A stretch of DNA of 64,000 bases, from contig JADJWP010000002.1 in NCBI GenBank assembly GCA_016716305.1, forward strand, positions 372,001 through 436,000. Reading direction: 5' to 3'. This stretch comes from Chloracidobacterium sp. (GTDB taxonomy: Bacteria; Acidobacteriota; Blastocatellia; Pyrinomonadales; Pyrinomonadaceae). Below are positions 1 to 6,618 of this stretch, piece by piece (positions within the stretch are counted from its first letter, which is position 1; each line of letters begins with the position of its first letter). The translations under genes were made by a program, and so were the position numbers. The notes below the pieces were generated by a model, which was not told the origin of the DNA, did no database searches, and saw only the letters and a program-made list of their open reading frames with translations.

Positions 1-956
1 CAGAGGATGGTCTTACCGAGTGCGGAAAGTATTAGCTCGCAAGCCAGTTCGACCGTGATGTTCGATTGATCAAGAAGCGGGTTGACCTCGACTATCTCGA
101 AAGAGCGCATCCCGCCGTGTTTGGCGATCAATTCAAGAGCAAGGTGAGCCTCCCGATAGGTCGTTCCGCCACGCACAAGCGTTCCGGACCCCGGAGCGAA
201 TCGCGGGTCGATCATGTCGACATCGAATGTCACGGCAAATCCGCCGCTGGCCTTTGAAGCGATATTGATCGCATCGGTCACACAAGCAAGCATGCCGCGC
301 TCGTCGATGTCGCTCATTGTGAAGAAGTGGTCTCTGAGGCCATGTTCGTGCACGCGGCGGCGTTCGCCCGAATCGAGGTCCCGAGCTCCAATATGTGCAA
401 AGTATTCAGGCTTTAGTTTCGGTTTAAAGCCCTCGATATCCGTGAGTTCAGGCACTCCTTCGCCCAACAGGACGGCGAGCGGCATCCCATGAATATTGCC
501 CGTTCCTGAGGATTCGGGCGTGTTTATGTCGGCATGCGCATCGAACCAGATAAGCCCCAGATCATTGCCGCCGGCACGACTTGCCGATGCTAGGCCCGAG
601 AACGTGCCAATAGCGATACTGTGGTCGCCGCCGAGAATGACCGGGATCGCATCGTTCTCCAAAGACGCCTTCACCGCTGCCGCAGCGGCCATAGATGAAC
701 TCGACATTTCGGCGACGTATTTCGGGTTCTCCGAAGGCGATGCCGGCTTCTGAGGTTTGGTGATCTCAACGTCACCGGTATCAATGATCTCGTAGCCGAG
801 GTCGGCTATATGTTCATGCAGGTATCTTCCGCGGATCCGCGAAAGCCTCATTGCATCTACCCCAAGTTCGCTGCCAGTCTGGCCGGCGCCAAAACCTAGC
901 GGCACGCCTACGATCGCCACTTTTTTCCCCAAACCCGGTTGCTCGATAAAAGACAT
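1..956 (-). CDS. rocF: Arginase, 3' end cut by window edge
   Basis: Hydrolyses L-arginine to ornithine and urea in the cytoplasm with a binuclear manganese centre. About 318 residues are visible from an ATG at 956 and the frame is still open at position 1, so the C-terminus is missing. The ureohydrolase signatures are present in order: GGDHS (residues 109-113), DAHAD (139-143, with the metal ligands Asp and His), SGTGNIHGMPLA near 150-161, and TFDVDMIDP (243-251, Asp245 and Asp247 as metal ligands). The SGTGNIHG loop fits arginase better than agmatinase. It lies 12 bases after ptsH and is the last visible gene of the long minus-strand train, which may couple arginine breakdown to the rpoN/PTS regulatory genes (inference). 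Family call is firm; the exact substrate is fairly sure. Confidence 0.9.
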   Translation of the reverse strand, partial: MSFIEQPGLGKKVAIVGVPLGFGAGQTGSELGVDAMRLSRIRGRYLHEHIADLGYEIIDTGDVEITKPQKPASPSENPKYVAEMSSSSMAAAAAVKASLENDAIPVILGGDHSIAIGTFSGLASASRAGGNDLGLIWFDAHADINTPESSGTGNIHGMPLAVLLGEGVPELTDIEGFKPKLKPEYFAHIGARDLDSGERRRVHEHGLRDHFFTMSDIDERGMLACVTDAINIASKASGGFAVTFDVDMIDPRFAPGSGTLVRGGTTYREAHLALELIAKHGGMRSFEIVEVNPLLDQSNITVELACELILSALGKTIL

Positions 957-968
957 AAGACAATCTAC

Positions 969-1241
969 CTAAATTTCCCCAAATCCGTTCTCGAAGAGGG
1001 CTCTGACCGCGTCATATGCAGTAACGGCATCGGCGCCCTCGACCTTTAATTCAAGGGTCGAACCGAATGCAGCTGCCAGCGTCAGCACGCTCAAGATCGA
1101 TTTCGCATCTGCGAAAATGCCTTCATCCGTCCGCGCGATGATGATCCGACTTTCAAAGGTGCCGGCGAGCCTTACCAACTGAGCTGCGGCCCGAGCATGC
1201 AGGCCGAGCGGATTGACTATTTTAACGGTGCCCTCGATCAT
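969..1241 (-). CDS. ptsH: HPr phosphocarrier protein
   Basis: Small cytoplasmic phosphocarrier of the phosphotransferase system, 90 residues, the usual family length. His15 in the GLHARAA motif is the phosphorylation site used by enzyme I. The regulatory serine is Ser48 in DAKSIL, equivalent to Ser46 of Bacillus HPr and the target of HPr kinase, which is encoded three genes upstream in the same train. The downstream LTLAA segment is also typical. The stop of the EIIA gene is only a few bases upstream, so the two are probably cotranscribed. No enzyme I gene and no EIIB/EIIC permease are seen in the window, which points to a regulatory rather than a sugar-transport role (inference). Confidence 0.95.
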   Translation of the reverse strand: MIEGTVKIVNPLGLHARAAAQLVRLAGTFESRIIIARTDEGIFADAKSILSVLTLAAAFGSTLELKVEGADAVTAYDAVRALFENGFGEI

Positions 1242-1245
1242 CGGG

Positions 1246-1659
1246 TCAGGCCTTATGCGGTTCCAACAATGCTCCGGTCCGGTAGATCGCTTGACGGCCC
1301 TGTTCTTCGACGATCTTCGCTACATCAGAGAGCGTAGCTTCCTTATTGTACGATGCCAGTTTTATGACCATCGGAAGATTGACGCCGGTAACGATCTCTA
1401 CCTCGCCCTCTTTCAGGAACATTGCAGAAATGTTCGTCGGGGTCCCTCCGAACATATCCGTCATGATCAAAACGCCTGCTCCTTCGGAAACCTGCTTTAT
1501 GGCGCGCTCGATCTCGTCCTTGGCAGCTTCGACATCGTCATGCCACCCGATTGAAACTGCCGTCAGGTGCCCAAGATCGCCAACAACGGTTTCGGCTGCA
1601 GCAAGTAATTCTGTTGCCACTTGGCCATGTGACACGATAACACCACCGATCCTCTTCAT
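1246..1659 (-). CDS. PTS EIIA component, mannose (EIIA-Man) family
   Basis: A 137-residue cytoplasmic EIIA domain of the mannose/fructose/sorbose family. The active-site histidine is His11 in IVSHGQVA, and the family loop MFGGTPTN follows the predicted second phosphate-binding region. It stands alone, without the EIIB, EIIC or EIID partners that would make a permease, and sits between rapZ and ptsH. In rpoN-linked operons the usual EIIA is the nitrogen type (PtsN); here a mannose-type domain takes that place. It probably accepts phosphate from HPr and acts on unknown partners (inference). The ATG at 1659 is well placed, 11 bases after the rapZ stop. Confidence 0.9.
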   Translation of the reverse strand: MKRIGGVIVSHGQVATELLAAAETVVGDLGHLTAVSIGWHDDVEAAKDEIERAIKQVSEGAGVLIMTDMFGGTPTNISAMFLKEGEVEIVTGVNLPMVIKLASYNKEATLSDVAKIVEEQGRQAIYRTGALLEPHKA

Positions 1660-1670
1660 AAGTCCACGTC

Positions 1671-2567
1671 CTATTTTTGCATATCACGATGAACCACCGA
1701 AAGTTCGTAACCCGACTTCTTCAATCGCTTTCGCAACTCATTTGCGACCATCACCGAACGGTGCTTTCCGCCAGTGCATCCAACGCCGATCGTCAGATAG
1801 GATTTGCCTTCATGCCTATAGAAAGGCAAAAGATATTCGAGTAGGTCAGCAAACCTATCGATGGTCTCCCGAACGTCGTCGCTTTTCTTCAGGTATCGCA
1901 CGATCGCCGGATCCTCGCCCGTCTTGTCGCGAAGCTTTAGATCGAAAAACGGATTCGGTAGATGCCGGACATCAAATAGAATGTCCACATCATGCGGGTT
2001 GCCGTACTTATGTCCGAAACTAAGGATCTGTACTTTCAATGGCCCGGCTTCGCCGGCATGACTAAAGCGTTGAATGATCGACCGCCGCAGTGTGTGAACT
2101 GTATGATCCGAAGTGTCGATGATCAGATCGGCCATCGACCGGATGACCTTCATCGCCTTTTTTTCCGATTTGATCGCGGCAAGGAGCCCCTTGCCCGAGT
2201 CGGCGGGGTGTGGCCGACGCGTCTCAGAGAATCGCCGCCGAAGAACATCGTCCGATGCTTCGAAAAAGACAACGAAGGGTTCGATATCGCGTTTGGCCAG
2301 CTTCTTGACCTCTGATGGAAATTCGGCCAAAAACTGCCGCTCCCGGATATTGATCACGAGCGCTGCTTTGTTTATCGCGGCAATGTCTTCGACGGAGGGC
2401 GACAATAATCGCGCAAATGTAGAAAGCAGCGTAATGGGTAGATTGTCGACACAGAAATACCCGAGATCTTCGAACGCATTTGTCGCCGAACTCATACCGG
2501 AACCGCTTAAACCGGTAATGATGACGAGCCTCGAATCGGACGGATGCGCGATCTGGCTGGATGACAT
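1671..2567 (-). CDS. rapZ: RapZ-family RNase adapter / P-loop protein with altered Walker A
   Basis: A 298-residue RapZ/YvcJ-family protein. In enterobacteria RapZ binds a small RNA and RNase E to control glucosamine-6-phosphate synthesis; other members bind nucleotides. The N-terminal P-loop reads GLSGSGMSSA (residues 19-28), with Met25 where the Walker A lysine is expected. The second motif reads FFEASDDVLRRRFSETRRPHP in two pieces, with Glu in place of the usual Asp of FLDA. The following VDNLP segment after the P-loop and the C-terminal GVGCTGGKHRSV motif are intact. The start at 2567 is 7 bases after the hprK stop. The family is certain; nucleotide hydrolysis by this copy is doubtful because of the two substitutions. 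Confidence 0.93.
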   Translation of the reverse strand: MSSSQIAHPSDSRLVIITGLSGSGMSSATNAFEDLGYFCVDNLPITLLSTFARLLSPSVEDIAAINKAALVINIRERQFLAEFPSEVKKLAKRDIEPFVVFFEASDDVLRRRFSETRRPHPADSGKGLLAAIKSEKKAMKVIRSMADLIIDTSDHTVHTLRRSIIQRFSHAGEAGPLKVQILSFGHKYGNPHDVDILFDVRHLPNPFFDLKLRDKTGEDPAIVRYLKKSDDVRETIDRFADLLEYLLPFYRHEGKSYLTIGVGCTGGKHRSVMVANELRKRLKKSGYELSVVHRDMQK

Positions 2568-2574
2568 ATATGCG

Positions 2575-3564
2575 TTAGCCCATTGCTCGGGTCACGGTCG
2601 CGTTCCCGGCGTTCAGCATTTCGGAATGTGCGTCGATCAGTCTTTGAGCTGCGTCCGAACCGTTTCGACGAAGCAAAAAGACCCTTACTGCGGTCTCAAG
2701 CAGGGTCGAAAGATTTCGCCCTGGCCTGACCGGCAAAACAAATTTAGGGAGGGCGACGTCAAAAACGACCGTTTCATCCATATCGAGGCCGATACGTTCG
2801 ATCGTTTCAACGTCTTCCCATTTTTTCAATTCTATACACAATTCTATCGCCGTCGGCCCGCATACCGAAGTACTCCCAAAAAGCTCTCGCACATCAACGA
2901 TGCCCAGGCCGTGTATTTCGAGGTGACCGGCTGTTAGCTCCGGCGCCGAACCTACCAATCGTTTGCCGACACGTTTGATCCGAACAGCATCATCTGCGAC
3001 AAGCCGATGTTTTCTTGATACCAGATCCAACGCACTTTCGGATTTGCCGATGCCGGAATCGCCGACAATGAGAACACCGAGGCCGAACATCTCCATCAAA
3101 ACGCCATGACTTGTTTTCTCAGGGGCGAGCTCCTCTTGTAGAAGTTCCGTCGTCAGGCCGATCGCCCGCGAACTTATTGCTGAGGTCGACAACAATGGCA
3201 GGTCGTTCGATTGGCAAAATTCGATCAATTCCGCGGGCGGGCTGATACCTTTTGTCACCAGGATACAGGCGATCAGGTCGGGCGATAGATTCGCCAGTGC
3301 CCTTCGTCGTCCTTTCGGATCCATCGTACTAAGAAAAGCGACCTCACTCTTGCCGATCATTTGGATCCTTCCCGAATGGATGTAATCGGGGAATCCGGCC
3401 AGCGCGAGTCCGAGCTTCTGAACCCGCTCCGAAGTAAGATAACGCGCGTCGCAGCCGTTGGTTCCGGCAAGAATGACAAACGCAAGTTCGTCGGGGGCAC
3501 GTTCGACCAAATGACGTATTGAGAGCCTTTTTTGCGAAGCCGGCGGAGTATCGTTCATACGCAT
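2575..3564 (-). CDS. hprK: HPr kinase/phosphorylase
   Basis: Bifunctional enzyme that phosphorylates HPr on its regulatory serine and reverses this reaction. 329 residues from the ATG at 3564. The Walker A motif GDSGIGKSE is followed by a DLVSRKHRLVADDAV segment, and the family signature LEIHGLGIVDVRELFG is intact, so both activities are plausible. The ATG overlaps the hpf stop as TGATG, a sign of translational coupling; a GTG directly upstream (3567) and a second ATG at 3558 are alternatives. With ptsH and an EIIA downstream it forms a compact regulatory phosphotransfer set, as found in many Gram-negative bacteria that lack classical sugar PTS permeases. Confidence 0.95.
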   Translation of the reverse strand: MRMNDTPPASQKRLSIRHLVERAPDELAFVILAGTNGCDARYLTSERVQKLGLALAGFPDYIHSGRIQMIGKSEVAFLSTMDPKGRRRALANLSPDLIACILVTKGISPPAELIEFCQSNDLPLLSTSAISSRAIGLTTELLQEELAPEKTSHGVLMEMFGLGVLIVGDSGIGKSESALDLVSRKHRLVADDAVRIKRVGKRLVGSAPELTAGHLEIHGLGIVDVRELFGSTSVCGPTAIELCIELKKWEDVETIERIGLDMDETVVFDVALPKFVLPVRPGRNLSTLLETAVRVFLLRRNGSDAAQRLIDAHSEMLNAGNATVTRAMG

Positions 3565-4094
3565 CACGGTTCAATTAGCCCGTAATTACCGTCTTTTCGT
3601 GAATAGATCACAGACGTCCGTTCATTTTCTGCATTTCTGAAAACCAAAAACGTGTTGTCTTGGGCATCGAGTTCCAATATCGCCTCTTCTGCGGTCATCG
3701 GTTTAACGGAATAACGCCGTGTACGAATGATACGCGGCGAGTTAGGCGTCGGCGACACCTCGGCGACGCGGCCTGTGATCGACCCCATCTTTTTTGCTTT
3801 ATGCGACTTATCGATCACCTTGTTCTTAAGCTTGAGTGCTTGCTTTTCGATCTTGGCGATAGTCTGCGAGAGCGAAAGATACATGTCGGAATTGTTGGTC
3901 TCGGCCGTCAGCACCTCATTTCGCCACTTGACGATGATCTCCGAACGATGCCGCCCACGCTCGACCTCGATGATCACGTGAGCCTTTGCGGGTTTGCCCT
4001 TGAAGAGGTGGTCAATCTTGTTGAATTGCTCCTCAACGTGAGCACGTAAAGCCTCGGTCACCTCGATATGACGTCCTGTGTATTCGTATTTCAT
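3564..4094 (-). CDS. hpf: Ribosome hibernation-promoting factor, long form
   Basis: Binds the 30S subunit in stationary phase and, in long-form members, dimerises 70S ribosomes to 100S. The N-terminal S30AE domain starts MKYEYTGRHIEVTEALR and the C-terminal dimerisation domain is present (SVKPMTAEEAILELDAQD and FVFRNAENE-like segment), giving 176 residues. I chose the ATG at 4094 because the family normally starts at this point; the frame is open upstream to a TTG at 4136, adding 14 residues without family similarity. It lies directly after rpoN, the standard order in rpoN operons, and its stop overlaps the hprK start. A perfect 7-bp hairpin lies between rpoN and this gene. Confidence 0.92.
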   Translation of the reverse strand: MKYEYTGRHIEVTEALRAHVEEQFNKIDHLFKGKPAKAHVIIEVERGRHRSEIIVKWRNEVLTAETNNSDMYLSLSQTIAKIEKQALKLKNKVIDKSHKAKKMGSITGRVAEVSPTPNSPRIIRTRRYSVKPMTAEEAILELDAQDNTFLVFRNAENERTSVIYSRKDGNYGLIEP

Positions 4095-4126
4095 ATTAGA
4101 TAGTGGTCTATCGATAGGATAGATAG

Positions 4127-4143
4127 GCCGGAACAATTCCGGC
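4127..4143 (-). other. Small perfect hairpin between rpoN and hpf
   Basis: GCCGGAA and TTCCGGC are separated by three bases, a 7-bp perfect stem directly at the rpoN stop codon. There is no T-tract on either strand, so it is not an intrinsic terminator by itself. It could stabilise a processed 3' end or adjust hpf translation (inference). Confidence 0.4.
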
Positions 4144-5723
4144 TAAATTACTGTTCTCCGCTCGCGAGAGCCCGGTATGTTCATTTGGTCGCGATATTTT
4201 GCGACAGTCCGTCTTGAAAGCTTAACACCTTCTTTGCTTAGTATTTTTACGATTTGTTCGTCGGTGAGGGGTTTCTTCGTATTCTCCTCTTCAACTAGCT
4301 TTTTGATCCGCAGTTTCAGAATACGGGTCGATACCTCTTCACCGTCTTCGTTCATCATTCCTTCGCTGAAGAACCGGCGGAGCTCGATCACACCTTGCGG
4401 CGTGTGAGCATACTTTCGGTTGACGACCCTCGATATCGTCGAAAGATGCATTCCAATGTCTTCGGCAACGTCCTTTAACATCATCGGCCGAATATACTCA
4501 ACGCCCTTGTCCAGAAACTCCTTTTGACGGTCAACGATACACTCAACAACCCGATATATGGTCTGACGCCGGTGTTCGATATTGCGTAGCAGGTCAACTG
4601 CTGAGCGGACCTTTTCCTTGATAAAATCCTTGGCTTCTTTTGACGTATCGTTCTGATCGAGGAGCTGATGATACGTCTGGCTTATCCGAAGCCGCGGACT
4701 GCCGTCATCGGTGAAGTAAATGAGGTATTCGTCGTCGATCTTCTCGATATAGACTTCCGGAGCGACAAATACCGCTTCGTCGCTGGAATATCGACGCCCG
4801 GGATACGGGTCCAGCACGCGGATCTTCTTGATCTCATCATCCAGTTCGTGCAGGTCCCGACCAGTGGCTTTTGCGAGGTGCTGGAGCCGATGCGGCTGCA
4901 GATCTTCAAGGTGTTCGCGAATGAGTTCTGCGGCCAGGCTTTGACCCTCTCCGTCGGCGTATAACTGCGCGTAAAGACATTCTTTAACGTCAAATGCACC
5001 ACATCCGACCGGCTCGAGTGCGAGGACCTCCTGGCGAGCGGCCTCAGCGGTCTCGATCGTGCAGTCGGACATGGCCGCGATGTCATCCAGACTCGCTTTG
5101 AGACGTCCGTCCTCGTCCAAATTCCCAATGATGCTGATCGCCGCCCGCCTTACATCTTCGGGGATCTGAAGCATCCCGAGCTGCCATTCAAGATGCTCGC
5201 TTAAAGAAGGTGTGTGAGATAGAAACTGCTCAAAGCTCGGTGCGTCGTCTTTATATTCGATCTCCTGCGTCTTATATCCGGGATCGAGGTAATCTTGAAA
5301 TTCCCTGCCATAATCGATCTCTTCGAACGAATCCGAGCGGTCGACGGCCGGGTCATCTCGCTGTTCAATATCAAGCGATCGAAGTTCATCGCTTCCGTTT
5401 TCGTTTTGAACATCGGGCAGATAAAACTCAGCGTTCTCGGCATCATCGGGGAATTCCTGTCCGGAGCGGACGATGTCGCTGATCGAAGATCCGTCAGAGA
5501 AGGAGTCGAAGCCCTCGGCATTCTGATCGAGTATGTTGTCAGAGATCTCCTGTACCTCATCGCCCGGCTGTACTTCTTCAAGTACAGGGTTCGCGACAAG
5601 CTCCTGTTCGATCAGCTCGTTCAATTCAAGCGATGTCATCTGCAGCATTTCGATCCGCTGTCGCAATTGCGGCGTGAGGACCATTTTTTGCTGCAATTGG
5701 GCAGATAGCCTTAACGTTGACAT
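4143..5723 (-). CDS. rpoN: RNA polymerase sigma-54 factor
   Basis: Directs RNA polymerase to -24/-12 promoters and needs AAA+ activators. 526 residues, near the family length. Region I at the N-terminus is Gln/Leu rich (LSAQLQQKMVLTPQLRQR), followed by the acidic variable region II (about residues 55-150), the core-binding and HTH regions, and the RpoN box near the C-terminus, here SRRTVAKYRDQM. It sits between lptB and hpf, a classic arrangement. A TATAAT box lies in the 100-base gap upstream. No sigma-54 activator gene is seen in the window. Start ATG at 5723 matches the family N-terminus; no good Shine-Dalgarno precedes it. Confidence 0.97.
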   Translation of the reverse strand: MSTLRLSAQLQQKMVLTPQLRQRIEMLQMTSLELNELIEQELVANPVLEEVQPGDEVQEISDNILDQNAEGFDSFSDGSSISDIVRSGQEFPDDAENAEFYLPDVQNENGSDELRSLDIEQRDDPAVDRSDSFEEIDYGREFQDYLDPGYKTQEIEYKDDAPSFEQFLSHTPSLSEHLEWQLGMLQIPEDVRRAAISIIGNLDEDGRLKASLDDIAAMSDCTIETAEAARQEVLALEPVGCGAFDVKECLYAQLYADGEGQSLAAELIREHLEDLQPHRLQHLAKATGRDLHELDDEIKKIRVLDPYPGRRYSSDEAVFVAPEVYIEKIDDEYLIYFTDDGSPRLRISQTYHQLLDQNDTSKEAKDFIKEKVRSAVDLLRNIEHRRQTIYRVVECIVDRQKEFLDKGVEYIRPMMLKDVAEDIGMHLSTISRVVNRKYAHTPQGVIELRRFFSEGMMNEDGEEVSTRILKLRIKKLVEEENTKKPLTDEQIVKILSKEGVKLSRRTVAKYRDQMNIPGSRERRTVI

Positions 5724-5785
5724 AGCTTAGAGAGGAGATCGATCACAGCCGGATAAAAGAACCGAGCCATACATTCGATAACCAA

Positions 5786-5814
5786 ATTATACGTTTTATG
5801 CGAAAAAGAGGAAA
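5786..5814 (-). promoter_or_regulatory. Candidate sigma-70 promoter for rpoN
   Basis: On the minus strand a perfect TATAAT (plus positions 5786-5791) lies 17 bases after TTTCCT, a weak -35. It is in the lptB-rpoN gap, about 65 bases from the rpoN ATG, and could separate expression of the regulatory half of the operon from the lpt half. Confidence 0.45.
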
Positions 5815-5823
5815 CCAGGCGGC

Positions 5824-6606
5824 TCACAATGTGAACCGTTCGCCTAAGTAAAGACGGCGGACGTCGGCGTCTTCAACGAGCTCTGTTGGGACACCGCTCT
5901 TGAGGAGCCTGCCCTCCGCCATTATGTATGCACGGTCAGTGATCCCGAGCGTTTCGCGAACGTTATGATCGGTGATCAGGATGCCGATGCCTTGCTGCTT
6001 GAGGTACGTGATTATATCGCGAATATCATCGATCGCCAGCGGATCGATCCCGGCGAACGGCTCGTCCAAAAGGATATACTTGGGCTCGGTCGCGAGACAC
6101 CGTGCGATCTCGGTCCGCCGGCGCTCACCGCCCGAAAGCGCATCGCCGCGAGTCTTGCGGACATGCTCGAGGCCGAATTCTTCCAACAGTTCTTCGAGCC
6201 TTTCGAATCGGACGTGACGCGAGATCGGAAGCGTTTCCAACACGGCGAGAATATTCTGTTCGGTCGTGAGTTTTCGAAAGATCGAGGCCTCTTGCGGAAG
6301 ATATCCGAGTCCGAGCCGTGCCCGAAGGTACATCGGCAAATGCGTAACATCTTTACCGTTCAAAATGATCCTTCCGTGCTCGGATCGCTCGAGCCCGACG
6401 ATCATATAGAAGGTCGTTGTCTTTCCGGCGCCGTTAGCTCCCAATAGCCCGACTATCTCACCTTCTTGTACCGACAATCTAACATCATCCACAACAAGGC
6501 GTCGCCCGTAGGTCTTTCTCAAGCCATCAGCGATAAGAGCATTATCGGCGGGCCGACTGCCGTTGCCGTTCGCGGGAGAATTCTTTGGACTGATTTCCTG
6601 ATCCAC
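5824..6606 (-). CDS. lptB: LPS export ABC transporter ATP-binding protein LptB
   Basis: Cytoplasmic ATPase that powers lipopolysaccharide extraction from the inner membrane together with LptF/LptG and LptC. 260 residues. Walker A is GANGAGKT (56-63), the signature is LSGGERRR, Walker B is YILLDEPFAGID, and the H-loop segment ITDHNVRETL is present. The start is a GTG at 6606, 12 bases after the lptC/A stop; the first 25 or so residues are a low-complexity extension before the ABC core (ALIADGLRKTYG). Neighbours on both sides, an LptC/LptA-like gene and rpoN, match the conserved Gram-negative order and make the LptB assignment firm. LptF and LptG are not in the window. Confidence 0.95.
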   Translation of the reverse strand: MDQEISPKNSPANGNGSRPADNALIADGLRKTYGRRLVVDDVRLSVQEGEIVGLLGANGAGKTTTFYMIVGLERSEHGRIILNGKDVTHLPMYLRARLGLGYLPQEASIFRKLTTEQNILAVLETLPISRHVRFERLEELLEEFGLEHVRKTRGDALSGGERRRTEIARCLATEPKYILLDEPFAGIDPLAIDDIRDIITYLKQQGIGILITDHNVRETLGITDRAYIMAEGRLLKSGVPTELVEDADVRRLYLGERFTL

Positions 6607-6618
6607 CTGATATCCGGT

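Noticed and set aside
1346..2937. Long plus-strand frames across ptsH, EIIA, rapZ and hprK
   Set aside because: They are antisense to well-supported genes and their translations are low-complexity, Arg/Ser/Pro rich.
4095..4136. N-terminal extension of hpf from a TTG
   Set aside because: The added 14 residues are not part of the family and start inside the hairpin at the rpoN stop.
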